In this document: positions 26,074 to 35,312 of the stretch, piece after piece
Numbering within the stretch: position 1 is the first letter of the stretch
How the letters are laid out: each line of letters begins with the position of its first letter
DNA from: Marinomonas spartinae
GTDB taxonomy: Bacteria; Pseudomonadota; Gammaproteobacteria; Pseudomonadales; Marinomonadaceae
DNA length: 64,000 nt
Reading direction: 5' to 3'
Assembly: GCF_016461715.1 (NCBI RefSeq)
Contig: NZ_JAEMUI010000003.1
Coordinates: 248,001-312,000 of the forward strand
Position numbers and translations under genes: made by a program
The notes under the pieces: generated by a model
Seen by the model: the letters and a program-made list of their open reading frames with translations, nothing else
Told to the model about the DNA's origin: nothing
Database searches by the model: none

Positions 26074-26871
26074 ATGAGCAGTCTTTTTAAGGTTATTTTT
26101 AATCGATGTATTCGCTTAGTGGGTAATCTGGTGAAGGTTGTATCCTATCTGTTTCACTTTCTTTTGCCCTATTGTCGCTTCACGATTCCCGCCAATTCTC
26201 CAGCAAAAATAGCGAGCCATTGTGATACGTCTATCCCGAGGATCATTTGGCAGACGAACTACTCTAATCGCTGTGCTTTGCCCATTTATGTGAACTATTT
26301 GTTTAATCGTCTAATGTCGCTTGAGTATGAGTATCGCTATGTTAGCACGCAAGAACGTGAAGTGTTTATGCGCGATCATGCGCCGCAAGAGGTGTACAAA
26401 GCCTACTTAAGGTTAAATGATGGTGCAGCTCAAGCGGACTTGTGGCGAGTCACATGCCTCTATCTGCATGGTGGCGTGTACATGGATATTGATGCAGTTT
26501 TGGTGTGGCCCCTAGGAAAGACGCTTAAGTATGATGATGACGCCCTCTATATCAAATTCAAAAAAGACTACAGCGAATTTACTAATTACTTTTTGGCAAC
26601 GGTACCGAAAAACCCTGATTATCACGCCATTTTAAGCAAAATAGTCTATAACATTAACCATCATTCAGAGCTGGTTAATAAGCGAGTGTACGATACCACG
26701 GGCCCATCTGCGTTTAATGAGGTGCTTCAAGGGAAAAGTGTTAATGCGAAGAAGCGTGGGCATGTTTGTATTCAAGGTGCCTTCACGAATGAATACTTCC
26801 AGTATCTGGATAAGCCAAGGGGAAAATGGACGTATCTAAGGGATGATGAGGTGGTTAAGAAAAGTAGCTGA
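26074..26871 (+). CDS. Glycosyltransferase of the GT32/OCH1-like (DXD sugar-binding) family
   Basis: A 265-residue glycosyltransferase. The family block IPRIIWQTNYSNR lies near 55-67, the sugar-nucleotide region QADLWRVTCLYLHGGVYMDID near 115-135 contains the DXD (MDIDAVLVW), and a terminal acceptor-side region follows. A hydrophobic stretch at about 20-38 could anchor it to the membrane. GT32 members transfer mannose, galactose or other hexoses. It is an orphan, with no polysaccharide genes nearby. The ATG at 26074 is preferred over a TTG six bases earlier because AGGGA is well spaced from it. Confidence 0.8.
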   Translation: MSSLFKVIFNRCIRLVGNLVKVVSYLFHFLLPYCRFTIPANSPAKIASHCDTSIPRIIWQTNYSNRCALPIYVNYLFNRLMSLEYEYRYVSTQEREVFMRDHAPQEVYKAYLRLNDGAAQADLWRVTCLYLHGGVYMDIDAVLVWPLGKTLKYDDDALYIKFKKDYSEFTNYFLATVPKNPDYHAILSKIVYNINHHSELVNKRVYDTTGPSAFNEVLQGKSVNAKKRGHVCIQGAFTNEYFQYLDKPRGKWTYLRDDEVVKKSS

Positions 26872-26894
26872 TAAAGGCTATTTATTATAAAAAC

Positions 26895-26919
26895 GCCCTG
26901 TTTTATCAGGGCATTTTTA
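26895..26919. terminator. Bidirectional rho-independent terminator
   Basis: GCCCTG (26895-26900) and CAGGGC (26907-26912) form a 6-bp GC-rich stem, followed by ATTTTTA on the plus side and preceded by a run of A on the other. It separates the convergent GT32 and ybfF genes. Confidence 0.75.
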
Positions 26920-26937
26920 TTGCTACCCATAGATGGA

Positions 26938-27705
26938 TTATTTATTGAGAAAACGTTTGACAAGGCTGCTAAAGGGAATGGGTTTTTCTGCATGGAGCCA
27001 ATGTCCGGTGTCGGGAATCATTTTGAATTCTGCATTGGGGAAAAAACCTATAATGTCTTGTTGGTAATCCGCAACAATATAGTCTGATTTTTCTCCTTTT
27101 ATAAACAGTGTGGGAGTTTGAATAGGGCTGCCTATTTCTGGTTTTTTTAAAATAGTGGTATAGCTTTGCGCAATATTGTCGAGCGAAATAGCGAGCTTGA
27201 ATCCGTTGTCAGTGCGTTCTAGATTTTTAAGCAGGAATTGACGCACGGGTAGGGACGGTTCGTATTCACTAAGTAGGCTATCCGCTTGTTTTCGGGATGT
27301 AAGATCCGTTTCATCAATGGCTTTTAGCCCTTTGAAGATTTGTGTGTGGCTTGGGGGATAGTCAACAGGAGCAATGTCTGCGACTACCAATTTGATGATA
27401 TTGTCTGGTGCAAGGGCAGCCATTTGCATGGCAACTTTCCCACCCATGGAATGACCAAGTAAGTAGAACTTGTCTAAGCTTGTTTCCTGGGCCCATTGCA
27501 ATATTGCTTTCGCCATATTGGGGTAGGAAGCATGGTTCATCGGGCTGGATTGGCCGTGGTTCGGCAGATCGATACAAAAGACACGAAATGTTTCGGACCA
27601 GTTTTTCGCGAGGGAATGCCAGTTGTCTGCGTTGCCAAACAGTCCATGAAGAACAACGAGCGCTGGGCCGGATTCACCGTATTGTTTTGCGTGTATCATA
27701 GTCAC
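26938..27705 (-). CDS. ybfF: Alpha/beta hydrolase YbfF family esterase
   Basis: A 255-residue cytoplasmic esterase of the YbfF group, which hydrolyses short acyl esters including acyl-CoA in vitro. The oxyanion block LHGLFGNADNWHSLAKNW is near 18-35, the nucleophile elbow LLGHSMGGKVAM near 85-96, and the final catalytic His in PDTGHWLHAEKP near 235. There is no signal peptide. It is monocistronic and ends at a terminator shared with the convergent GT32 gene. Confidence 0.88.
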   Translation of the reverse strand: MTMIHAKQYGESGPALVVLHGLFGNADNWHSLAKNWSETFRVFCIDLPNHGQSSPMNHASYPNMAKAILQWAQETSLDKFYLLGHSMGGKVAMQMAALAPDNIIKLVVADIAPVDYPPSHTQIFKGLKAIDETDLTSRKQADSLLSEYEPSLPVRQFLLKNLERTDNGFKLAISLDNIAQSYTTILKKPEIGSPIQTPTLFIKGEKSDYIVADYQQDIIGFFPNAEFKMIPDTGHWLHAEKPIPFSSLVKRFLNK

Positions 27706-27788
27706 CTTGTGTTTTAATATGGCACGAGTTAATGCAGGCTATTGTATCAAGTCTTTTCACCTCCCAATAGAATTAAGGTCGCTTGAGT

Positions 27789-28394
27789 ATGTTAGATCCC
27801 TTTTTTGTCAACGTTTTAAAGCATCCACTGCGACTGATGGCCATGGTGATCGACAAATGTGGTGTTAAAGCGAATTGGATTACCGTGATTGGCTTTGTGA
27901 TTGGCATGCTGACATTGCCTGCTTTGTATTTTGGTAATACTTCTCTGGCATTGGTGTTTGTGTTGATCAATCGAGCAATGGATGGGTTAGATGGAGCGGT
28001 AGCAAGGATAACAGGCCCATCAGATTTTGGAGGGTATTTAGATATTACCCTAGATTTTATTTTTTATTCGGCAGTGGTGTTTGGTTTTGCTCTGATGAAC
28101 CCTAACGCCAATGCTTTGGCGGCAAGCTTTTTGATTTTTTCTTTTATGGGAACCGGCAGTAGCTTTTTAGCGTTTGCCATTATGGCCGAAAAGCGTCGAA
28201 TCGTGCGCTTGGATTATGGAAAAAAGTCTTTGTATTTTTTAGGTGGGTTAACAGAAGGGGCAGAGACAATTGCGTTTTTGGTGTTGGTTTGTCTTTATCC
28301 TTTGCACTTTTCCATATTAGCCTATGTCTTTGGTCTGATGTGTTGGGTAACGACGGCAACCCGTTTATATGCAGGTTACCGCACGTTGCAATGA
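27789..28394 (+). CDS. CDP-alcohol phosphatidyltransferase family membrane protein
   Basis: A 201-residue inner-membrane enzyme that condenses CDP-diacylglycerol, or a related activated lipid, with an alcohol. The full active-site signature DGLDGAVARITGPSDFGGYLD follows the family pattern D-x2-D-G-x2-A-R-x8-G-x3-D and is completed by the next aspartate. Five or six membrane segments are visible. The acceptor could be glycerol 3-phosphate, inositol or another alcohol; serine is less likely because a PLD-type PssA is also present in this window. The ATG at 27789 fits an AAGGT better than the TTG six bases upstream. Confidence 0.82.
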   Translation: MLDPFFVNVLKHPLRLMAMVIDKCGVKANWITVIGFVIGMLTLPALYFGNTSLALVFVLINRAMDGLDGAVARITGPSDFGGYLDITLDFIFYSAVVFGFALMNPNANALAASFLIFSFMGTGSSFLAFAIMAEKRRIVRLDYGKKSLYFLGGLTEGAETIAFLVLVCLYPLHFSILAYVFGLMCWVTTATRLYAGYRTLQ

Positions 28395-28453
28395 GCGCAA
28401 TAAAAAGAGCTGAGTGTCTTATATGATGAGGAGGCGCTTAGTGTCTTAGGTAG

Positions 28454-28753
28454 CTAATCACTGAAAAACGCAATTTCAATATCGCTTTTGACGATCGCGC
28501 AGCAAGCCAGCATATAACCACTTTGCACCCAAGCGAGGGGTTCAAAAGGGTATTCAACGTGGCCCCATAGTAGTTTGATGGAGCAGGAAGAGCAGTAACC
28601 CTCTCGACACTGGTATTCGACGTGGATGCCTTCTCTTTCTAATTGCACAAGTAAAGGTTCATCTTCTGTTACCAGAATTTGTTTTTTTCCCAGTAGAACG
28701 CGATGAACCTTGTCTCGTACTTTGTCCGGTTTATTAGAGGTCAAAGTCGTCAA
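28454..28753 (-). CDS. yfaE: 2Fe-2S ferredoxin YfaE, ribonucleotide reductase maintenance protein
   Basis: A 99-residue plant-type [2Fe-2S] ferredoxin that re-reduces and regenerates the diferric tyrosyl radical of NrdB. The cluster cysteines are in CREGYCSSC near 49-57 and a further one in the LACCAI segment near 84-87. The gene overlaps nrdB by 20 bases, as expected for this partner. No membrane segment or extra domain is seen. Confidence 0.9.
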   Translation of the reverse strand: MTTLTSNKPDKVRDKVHRVLLGKKQILVTEDEPLLVQLEREGIHVEYQCREGYCSSCSIKLLWGHVEYPFEPLAWVQSGYMLACCAIVKSDIEIAFFSD

Positions 28754-29867
28754 AATCAGACTCGCTTAGATCGTTGTCGATTTGCCCAACAAGATAAGAG
28801 CTGATTTCTGCCTCTTGAGGGGCAACTTGCACATTGTCGCTGACTAGCCACGCGTTAATCCAAGGGATTGGGTTATGCTTGGTTCCGAAGGCGGTATCCA
28901 GTCCAACGGCCTGCATGCGAACATTGGTGATGTATTCTACATATTGGCCAAGAATTTGCGCATTGAGGCCGATCATGGAGCCATCTTTGAATAAGTAGGA
29001 TGCCCAATCTTTTTCTTGTTCTGCGGCTTCGATGAAGATGTTACGCATCTCTTCCTTACATTCTTGTGCAATGATGGCCATTTCTGGATCGTCTTTACCG
29101 GATGCCATCAGGTTAAGCATGTGCTGGGTACCGGTTAAATGCAGTGCTTCATCTCGGGCGATCAGTTTAATGATTTTAGCATTGCCTTCCATCAAGGTGC
29201 GCTCAGCAAAGGCAAAGCTACAGGCAAAGCTGACGTAGAAACGAATCGCTTCAAGTACGTTTACAGAGGCCACTGTCAGGTAGAGAGCCTTTTTGAGAGA
29301 GCGCATGGATATTTCAATATCGCCATGCTCAGGCACGTGGTGTGTTCCTAGCCCTAGTGTATTGTATAGGCTAACCATTTCGATCAAGCGGTCATAGTAA
29401 ACAGATACACTGTCTGCTCGCTTGGTGATTTCTTTGTTAACGGTGATGTCATCAAAGATTTTCGTTGGATCGTTCACAATGTTGCGAATAATGTGTGTAT
29501 AAGAACGGCTATGAATCGTTTCGCTAAAGGACCAAGTTTCGATCCAAGTTTCTAATTCTGGCAAAGAAACGATGGGTAACAAGGCGACATTGGGAGAACG
29601 GCCCTGCACACTGTCGAGCAGTGTTTGGTATTTTAAGTTGCTCAAAAAAATATGTTGTTCGTGTTCTTCCAGTTTTTGAAAGTCTTTGCGGTCAGAGGAT
29701 AGGTCGACTTCTTCAGGGCGCCAAAAGAAAGACAATTGCTTTTCGATTAATTTCTCGAAAATAGGGTGCTTTTGTTGGTCATAGCGTGCAACGTTGACGT
29801 TTTCACCAAAGAACATCGGTTCTTTCATGCTATCGAACTGTTTGCGGTTGAAAGTCGAGTAACTCAT
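28734..29867 (-). CDS. nrdB: Ribonucleoside-diphosphate reductase subunit beta
   Basis: The class Ia radical subunit that houses the di-iron centre and tyrosyl radical used by NrdA for deoxyribonucleotide synthesis. The 377-residue chain has the family helices with the carboxylate and histidine ligands ([41 protein letters not shown]). The C-terminal tail [10 protein letters not shown] is the peptide that docks on NrdA. It is downstream of nrdA and upstream of yfaE. The gap to nrdA is 208 bases and contains a strong hairpin, so a separate or attenuated transcript is likely. Confidence 0.96.
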   Translation of the reverse strand: MSYSTFNRKQFDSMKEPMFFGENVNVARYDQQKHPIFEKLIEKQLSFFWRPEEVDLSSDRKDFQKLEEHEQHIFLSNLKYQTLLDSVQGRSPNVALLPIVSLPELETWIETWSFSETIHSRSYTHIIRNIVNDPTKIFDDITVNKEITKRADSVSVYYDRLIEMVSLYNTLGLGTHHVPEHGDIEISMRSLKKALYLTVASVNVLEAIRFYVSFACSFAFAERTLMEGNAKIIKLIARDEALHLTGTQHMLNLMASGKDDPEMAIIAQECKEEMRNIFIEAAEQEKDWASYLFKDGSMIGLNAQILGQYVEYITNVRMQAVGLDTAFGTKHNPIPWINAWLVSDNVQVAPQEAEISSYLVGQIDNDLSESDFDDFDL

Positions 29868-30026
29868 TACTTGGCAGTTTCCTTAGATTAGGTAGCGTTA
29901 AAAAAACGGATGCCAGCAACTGTCTGTGGCGCTTGTTTTTTTAATATCGTTTTAAGTTTGTATATCTGGCGCTATTCTACTGTTAACACGGCCTTGCGAA
30001 AAGCAAGTTGGCAGATCATGGAACGA

Positions 30027-30056
30027 AACAAGACCTCATCTCCATGAGGTCTTGTT
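30027..30056 (-). terminator. Hairpin between nrdA and nrdB
   Basis: A perfect 13-bp stem (27-39 with 44-56 of this block, loop CTCC) lies 20 bases after the nrdA stop. In the leftward direction it is followed by TCGTT, giving a short U-rich tail. It could end most nrdA transcripts or attenuate read-through into nrdB. Confidence 0.6.
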
Positions 30057-30075
30057 GGGCATTTTATGTTATGAC

Positions 30076-32340
30076 TTAGATTTTACATGCACCACTGGCA
30101 CAATCATCCATATCATCTTGCTGGTCGTCTGCCCCATCCCGTGTGTTATGGTAGTAAAGAGTCTTCACACCCAGTTTATAGGCCGTTAGTAGATCTTTTA
30201 AGATGACTTTCATTGGTACTTTTTGCGATTCGAACTTCTGTGGATCGTAGTTCGTATTCGCTGAGATGGATTGGTCGATAAACTTCTGCATAATACCTAC
30301 AAGTTGTAGGTAACCATCGTTCGATGGGATGCTCCACAGTAATTCGTATTGTTCTTTAAGGCGTTCAAATTCAGGAACAACCTGTTTTAGGATACCATCT
30401 TTACTGGCTTTGACAGAGACGAAGCCCCGTGGAGGCTCAATGCCATTTGTCGCGTTACTAATTTGAGACGAGGTTTCAGACGGCATCAACGCACTCAGAG
30501 TAGAGTTGCGAAGGCCATGTTCTACGATGTCTTTACGCAGCGTTTCCCAGTCATAGATCAACTCATTGGATACGATGTTGTCGATTTCTTTTTTGTAGGT
30601 ATCAATTGGCAAAATACCTTTTGCATAAGTGGTTTCATCAAATGCTAAGCATGGGCCAAACTCTTTAGACAGTTTGTTAGACGCTTTCAGCAAGTAATAT
30701 TGTATCGCCTCAAAGGTTTTATGAGTCAAATCATTCGCGCTACCGTCTGAATATTTGACGCCATTTTTCGCTAAGTAGTAGGCGTAGTTGATCACACCTA
30801 TGCCAAGTGTCCGGCGCATTTCAGTGGCCCGTTGTGCAGCAGGAATCGGATAGTTTTGGTAATCTAACAAAGCATCCAGTGCGCGAACAACCAATTCAGA
30901 CAGCTCTTCCAGTTCGTCTAGGTTCTCAAGTGCGCCTAAATTGAAAGCCGACAAAGTGCATAGGGCAATTTCCCCTTCAGTATCGTCAACGCGGTTTAGT
31001 GGTTTGGTTGGCAGAGCAATCTCAAGACAAAGGTTACTTTGTTTAACAGGGGCAACGGCTGGGTCAAATGGGCTATGGGTGTTACAGTGATCCACGTTTT
31101 GTAGATAAATACGACCCGTACTCGCCCGCTCAGATGCGAACAAGGTAAATAAATCTGATGCTTTAATGGTCTGTTTGCGGATGGAAGGATCCTGTTCATA
31201 CATAGTGTATAGACGGTCGAATTCTTCTTGATCTGCAAAGAAGGCGTCGTACAACCCAGGCACGTCTGATGGGCTGAACAGTGTGATATTGCCCCCCTTG
31301 ATTAAACGTTGGTACATCAAGCGGTTAAACTGAACACCATAGTCTAGATGGCGAACACGATTTTCTTCTACGCCACGGTTATTTTTAAGCACCAATAGAC
31401 TTTCGACTTCTAAATGCCAGATTGGATAAAAGACCGTTGCTGCACCGCCACGGACACCACCTTGAGAACAGCTTTTAACCGCAGTTTGGAAGTGCTTGTA
31501 GAATGGAATACAGCCTGTATGGAATGCTTCTCCCCCGCGAATAGGGCTACCTAGAGCGCGAATGGCCCCCGCATTGATGCCGATACCAGCCCGTTGACTG
31601 ACGTATTTTACGATTGCGCTGGATGTCGCATTAATGGAATCCAGTGAGTCGCCGCACTCGATCAATACGCAACTGCTGAACTGGCGTGTTGGTGTACGAA
31701 TGCCCGACATGATTGGGGTAGGGAGTGATATTTTAAATTTAGACACAGCATCGTAGAAGCGACGAATCAGATCCAAACGTGCGGCTTTATCATAATTCGC
31801 AAACAAACAGGCGGCGATCAAAATGTAGATGAACTGCGGGCTTTCATAGATCTCACCTGTGACGCGGTTTTGAACTAAGTATTTACCTTCTAATTGCTTA
31901 ACAGCCGCATAGGAAAAATTCATGTCGCGGGAGTGATCAATAATATTGTTTAGCTCATCAAATTCTGCTTTTGTATAGTTCTCCAGCAAGCTTTGATCAT
32001 AGCGGTTTTGTTCAACCAAGTTTCTAACATGATCATAAAGATGAGGTGGCTCAAAGTTACCATAGGCCTTTTTGCGCAAATGGAAGATAGCCAGACGAGC
32101 TGCTAAATATTGATAATCGGGGGTGTTCTCAGAGATTAAGTCTGCTGCGGACTTAATTAAGGTCTCGTGAATATCGGTAGTGCGAATGCCATTAAAAAAT
32201 TGTATTTGTGCTTTTAGCTCAACTTGTGACACAGAAACATTATCTAGATCTTCCGCCGCCCATGTTATGACTTTGTGAATCTTCTCAAGATTGATGTTTT
32301 CTGTCTTACCGTTACGCTTAGTAACTGTGAGGGTGCTCAT
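30076..32340 (-). CDS. nrdA: Ribonucleoside-diphosphate reductase subunit alpha
   Basis: The catalytic subunit of class Ia ribonucleotide reductase. At 754 residues it has an N-terminal ATP-cone (TVTKRNGKTENINLEKIHK) for dATP inhibition, active-site cysteines in SSCVLIECGDS and in NLCLEI, and the finger-loop region with LMPSETSSQISNATNG. The C-terminal redox pair is in DDCASGACKI. GGGAAG lies before the start codon. Two NrdR boxes precede it, so transcription is probably repressed by NrdR when dATP is plentiful. Confidence 0.96.
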   Translation of the reverse strand: MSTLTVTKRNGKTENINLEKIHKVITWAAEDLDNVSVSQVELKAQIQFFNGIRTTDIHETLIKSAADLISENTPDYQYLAARLAIFHLRKKAYGNFEPPHLYDHVRNLVEQNRYDQSLLENYTKAEFDELNNIIDHSRDMNFSYAAVKQLEGKYLVQNRVTGEIYESPQFIYILIAACLFANYDKAARLDLIRRFYDAVSKFKISLPTPIMSGIRTPTRQFSSCVLIECGDSLDSINATSSAIVKYVSQRAGIGINAGAIRALGSPIRGGEAFHTGCIPFYKHFQTAVKSCSQGGVRGGAATVFYPIWHLEVESLLVLKNNRGVEENRVRHLDYGVQFNRLMYQRLIKGGNITLFSPSDVPGLYDAFFADQEEFDRLYTMYEQDPSIRKQTIKASDLFTLFASERASTGRIYLQNVDHCNTHSPFDPAVAPVKQSNLCLEIALPTKPLNRVDDTEGEIALCTLSAFNLGALENLDELEELSELVVRALDALLDYQNYPIPAAQRATEMRRTLGIGVINYAYYLAKNGVKYSDGSANDLTHKTFEAIQYYLLKASNKLSKEFGPCLAFDETTYAKGILPIDTYKKEIDNIVSNELIYDWETLRKDIVEHGLRNSTLSALMPSETSSQISNATNGIEPPRGFVSVKASKDGILKQVVPEFERLKEQYELLWSIPSNDGYLQLVGIMQKFIDQSISANTNYDPQKFESQKVPMKVILKDLLTAYKLGVKTLYYHNTRDGADDQQDDMDDCASGACKI

Positions 32341-32648
32341 GGCTTAACTTCCCATTCGTGCAATGTGTAAAAAAAGAGATGATAACTGTATCTAGTGGGT
32401 GATTGGTATTTAACATACTAGATGTAGTGTTTATCAATCCTGATGACGAGAACAATAGTGTGCATTGCTTTGAAAATCAAGGCTTGAAAATTACGCTAAA
32501 ATAGGAGTGAAACCTTTCTGTAAGTAGCTACTTACCCTGTTGCCCTTGGGTAGTGGAAACTCGATGATAGGCAAGATGTGATGTGCTTTTTTTTATGTTT
32601 TTTTATAAGTTATATGGTGGTTTTTTCTTGCCCAAACATTGATCTGGA
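32341..32648. promoter_or_regulatory. nrdA upstream region
   Basis: A 308-base gap before nrdA. It holds two NrdR-like boxes (32383-32398 and 32415-32430), a possible leftward promoter with TTGATA as -35 near 32430-32436, and a perfect 16-base palindrome at 32520-32535. Beyond these I see an AT-rich tail after the DUF1624 gene and no coding sequence. Confidence 0.6.
32383..32430 (-). promoter_or_regulatory. Pair of NrdR boxes
   Basis: Two 16-base palindromic sites resemble the NrdR consensus ACACWATATHTWGTGT: TAACTGTATCTAGTGG at 32383-32398 (12 of 16) and ATACTAGATGTAGTGT at 32415-32430 (13 of 16). They start 32 bases apart, about three helical turns, the usual spacing for cooperative NrdR binding. 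Confidence 0.7.
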
Positions 32649-33368
32649 TTAATGACTAAGCACCATCCTGGCGCTCGCGACTAGGGCAAATAAAATTAAC
32701 TGATGCAGTAAGTAAATAGGTAGTGCGTAGCGTCCCATCCAGGCAAGTATACGGGTAATGAGGTGCTCAGGAATAGGGCATTGATGAATCTTAAAGTATC
32801 CGAGTGTTATGCCGATCAAAGCAACACCAATCCAAGGGAATGGGAAAGCAATATCCAGTGTGCTGGTAGGAAGGTGTAATGTATGGACGATATAAGGGAG
32901 CACATTGGGGAAAGACAGCCAGTTAGTTGTGTTGTAAATCAGTACAATGATGACGCCGATAATACACGATATAATTGGCCATTTGGTCATGGGGCGGACG
33001 AGAAACGTCAGTAGGAAGATAAAGTGCAAAATGCCAAAATAAATCCAGTTATTGGGAAAGGCAAGGTAAGTACCCAGAGAAATCATAATAATGGCGAGCA
33101 AAAGCTTAAGGTCACGTTTCCATAGGATGATCGAATGATGCTTTTGCATCGTAAGATAAGCAGACCAACCAACGGCGGAAATAAAAATGGTGACGATAAT
33201 GTCGCGAAAGTGATTCCAGAAAGGGTTAGCGAGGGAAAACTCAATAAAGCCGAAATTGCCCAGGTCCCAGCTGAAGTGAAAGATCATCATGAGCAGTACC
33301 CCAAGACCGCGATAGGTATCTAACAAGGAGCTGCGGAGGGCTTTCAAAGAGAGAGAATTTTCGGGCAT
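32649..33368 (-). CDS. DUF1624 (heparan-alpha-glucosaminide N-acetyltransferase-like) membrane protein
   Basis: A 239-residue polytopic protein with about seven hydrophobic segments. The N-terminal LLDTYRGLGVLLMMIFHFSWDL is the signature of the DUF1624/HGSNAT-like family, whose members are suspected membrane acyltransferases, some active on sugars. The aspartate, arginine and histidine of this signature are all present. No substrate can be inferred. Its start codon is only 19 bases from the divergent AlkB-like gene, so the promoters must overlap or lie within coding sequence. Confidence 0.78.
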   Translation of the reverse strand: MPENSLSLKALRSSLLDTYRGLGVLLMMIFHFSWDLGNFGFIEFSLANPFWNHFRDIIVTIFISAVGWSAYLTMQKHHSIILWKRDLKLLLAIIMISLGTYLAFPNNWIYFGILHFIFLLTFLVRPMTKWPIISCIIGVIIVLIYNTTNWLSFPNVLPYIVHTLHLPTSTLDIAFPFPWIGVALIGITLGYFKIHQCPIPEHLITRILAWMGRYALPIYLLHQLILFALVASARMVLSH

Positions 33369-33387
33369 TGTCGACCATTATGCAAAG

Positions 33388-33975
33388 GTGAATGAAGTGG
33401 AGCCATCATACCGTTACTCTTTGGCCTGCTCAAGCAGTGAGCTGACTCCGTTGGCGCAAGCGCGGCTTTTTGAGCAACTAAAATCCGCGTTAGTTTGGGA
33501 GCAGGAATCGTTATTAATGTTTGGTCGTGATGTATTGGTGCCAAGGCGAGTGGCTTTTATTGCGGACCGAGGATTATGTTATCGCTACACGGGCAAAGAT
33601 CATTATGGAAAAGGCTGGCCAAATTGTTTAGCAGAAATCAGAAAGCAAGCGGAATACTTAGCAGGTCAGTCTTTCAACTCTGTGTTACTCAATTGGTATC
33701 AAAATGGTGATGACTACATGGGGTGGCACGCCGATAATGAAACAATATTGGGCCCCGCTCCTGTTATTGCTATGTTGAGTTTAGGAGCAACACGAGACTT
33801 TCTCTTTCGCTTAAAAAAGAATCATAGTGTTAAACATAGTATTGCATTGGAGGGCGGCAGCTGGCTAGTGATGTCAGCATCAACACAAGTGCTGTGGCAG
33901 CATTGTTTACCAAAAAGAAAACGGGTTCAAGAAGAGCGCATTAGTTTAACTTTTCGCACTCTGTTGAACCCATAG
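33388..33975 (+). CDS. AlkB-like 2OG-Fe(II) dioxygenase
   Basis: A 195-residue AlkB-family oxygenase that likely demethylates alkylated nucleic acid bases. The iron site is HADNE (His-x-Asp) near 110 with the distal His in LWQHCLPKRKR near 170. The 2OG-binding Arg pair appears in ERISLTFRTL. LLNWYQNGDDYMGWHADNE is the family's hallmark block, in the style of ALKBH2/3 rather than E. coli AlkB. The GTG start is the first well-placed codon but lacks a clear Shine-Dalgarno sequence, so the start could differ by a few codons. Confidence 0.85.
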   Translation: MNEVEPSYRYSLACSSSELTPLAQARLFEQLKSALVWEQESLLMFGRDVLVPRRVAFIADRGLCYRYTGKDHYGKGWPNCLAEIRKQAEYLAGQSFNSVLLNWYQNGDDYMGWHADNETILGPAPVIAMLSLGATRDFLFRLKKNHSVKHSIALEGGSWLVMSASTQVLWQHCLPKRKRVQEERISLTFRTLLNP

Positions 33976-34022
33976 GATACCCTTTGGTTTGACAATATCT
34001 ACTAGCTTCAGCACCCAGATGA

Positions 34023-34664
34023 TTATGGGGCTTTACGTTCGCGTAACCAGCTTTCTGACTGCTTGGTAAAACACAGGCGGTCATGCAAGCGGCTCGGGCG
34101 GCCTTGCCAGAACTCAATGTAGCTTGGGGTTAACACATACCCACCCCAGTTGTCTGGGCAAGGGACTTTTTGGTTAGCAAAGTTATCTTCTGCTTCTTTA
34201 TAAGCGTTTTTCAGTGTCTCCCTATTATTGATTGTGGTGCTTTGCTTTGAAATATAAGCGGCTAGCTGACTGCCCCTAGGGCGACTCGAGAAGTAGTGTT
34301 CAGAGTCTTCGCGGCTGATTTTTTTGATCTCGCCCTCGACCCGTACTTGCCGAGACAGTGCTGGCCAAAAAAAAGTCAGGCAGGCTTTGTTATTTTTCGC
34401 TAGCTGTTGGCCTTTGTCACTATCGTAGTTGGTGAAAAAGCAAAAGCCTGCATCGTCTCGCTGTTTAAGTAACACGACACGAGCGTGGGGCTGGCCAGAC
34501 TCGTCCACTGTACTGATCGTCATGGCGGTTGGGTCTTCTTGGTTGGAGGCAATCGCTTGCTCTAACCAGCCATCAAAAAACGTTAACGGATCCTTGCCGA
34601 CGCTGTCTTCTAATAGATCTTCAAATTGATAGTCACGCCGAATAGAGTGTAGATCGCGGTTCAT
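34023..34664 (-). CDS. pdxH: Pyridoxamine 5'-phosphate oxidase
   Basis: An FMN-dependent cytoplasmic oxidase that turns pyridoxine or pyridoxamine 5'-phosphate into pyridoxal 5'-phosphate. The 213 residues carry the family's landmarks: MTISTVDESGQPHARVVLLK near 43-62, FFTNYDSDKGQQL near 74-86, SRPRGSQLAAYIS near 125-137 and the C-terminal WGGYVLTPSYIEFWQGRPSRLHDR. It starts two bases after the coq7 stop, so the two are co-transcribed. Confidence 0.95.
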   Translation of the reverse strand: MNRDLHSIRRDYQFEDLLEDSVGKDPLTFFDGWLEQAIASNQEDPTAMTISTVDESGQPHARVVLLKQRDDAGFCFFTNYDSDKGQQLAKNNKACLTFFWPALSRQVRVEGEIKKISREDSEHYFSSRPRGSQLAAYISKQSTTINNRETLKNAYKEAEDNFANQKVPCPDNWGGYVLTPSYIEFWQGRPSRLHDRLCFTKQSESWLRERKAP

Positions 34665-34666
34665 AA

Positions 34667-35299
34667 TTAAATCCTATAGGTTGACAGGGTCATAATTTTC
34701 GACACTTGTGTCATGAGCGCCATGATGGGTTTGGGAAACACATAACCGCCTGACTGGAGCGCCATTTGTTTGTGTTTGGCTTCATCAATATGCATCTGTG
34801 TCAGTACGGCTTGACTTTTTTTATCCTGATGAGGCAGTTCCAGCATATGTTTATCAAGGTGAACACAGACTTGATCTTCTGTTGCAGCAACAAAACCAAG
34901 GCTCAGTTTATCGCTGATGAGTCCAGCGCTTGCGCCAATAGCAAAAGAGGCACCATAAAAAAATGGATTCAGTAGGCTAGGGCGGCTGTTTAAGTCATAC
35001 AGGCGCTTTTCACACCAGACAAGGTGATCTATTTCCTCTTCCGCTGCGTGTTCCATCTCTTCTCGAACCGTCTCTAGCTTTGCGGTGGTCGCTTGACCTG
35101 CGTACAACGCTTGTGCACAGACTTCACCTGTGTGATTGATGCGCATTAAGCCGGCTGCGTGTTTACGTTCTTGTTCACTCAACGTCGCTTCGGAATATTG
35201 ATTCGCTGGTGATGGGCGATGTTCTTTAGCAACGTGGGGAACCAGCGTTTGTAATGCGCGATCAAATTGCAGTACTGCTCTATCCAAAAAAGAATACAT
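34667..35299 (-). CDS. coq7: 3-demethoxyubiquinol 3-hydroxylase
   Basis: A di-iron monooxygenase that hydroxylates the quinone ring late in ubiquinone synthesis. It is 210 residues long. Carboxylate-histidine ligands appear in [32 protein letters not shown] and [16 protein letters not shown], the ferritin-like pattern of Coq7. A hydrophobic surface helix ([16 protein letters not shown]) likely embeds in the membrane. It precedes pdxH with a two-base gap. Complex I in this window would use the resulting quinone. Confidence 0.94.
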   Translation of the reverse strand: MYSFLDRAVLQFDRALQTLVPHVAKEHRPSPANQYSEATLSEQERKHAAGLMRINHTGEVCAQALYAGQATTAKLETVREEMEHAAEEEIDHLVWCEKRLYDLNSRPSLLNPFFYGASFAIGASAGLISDKLSLGFVAATEDQVCVHLDKHMLELPHQDKKSQAVLTQMHIDEAKHKQMALQSGGYVFPKPIMALMTQVSKIMTLSTYRI

Positions 35300-35312
35300 T
35301 TTATTTCCTCGT

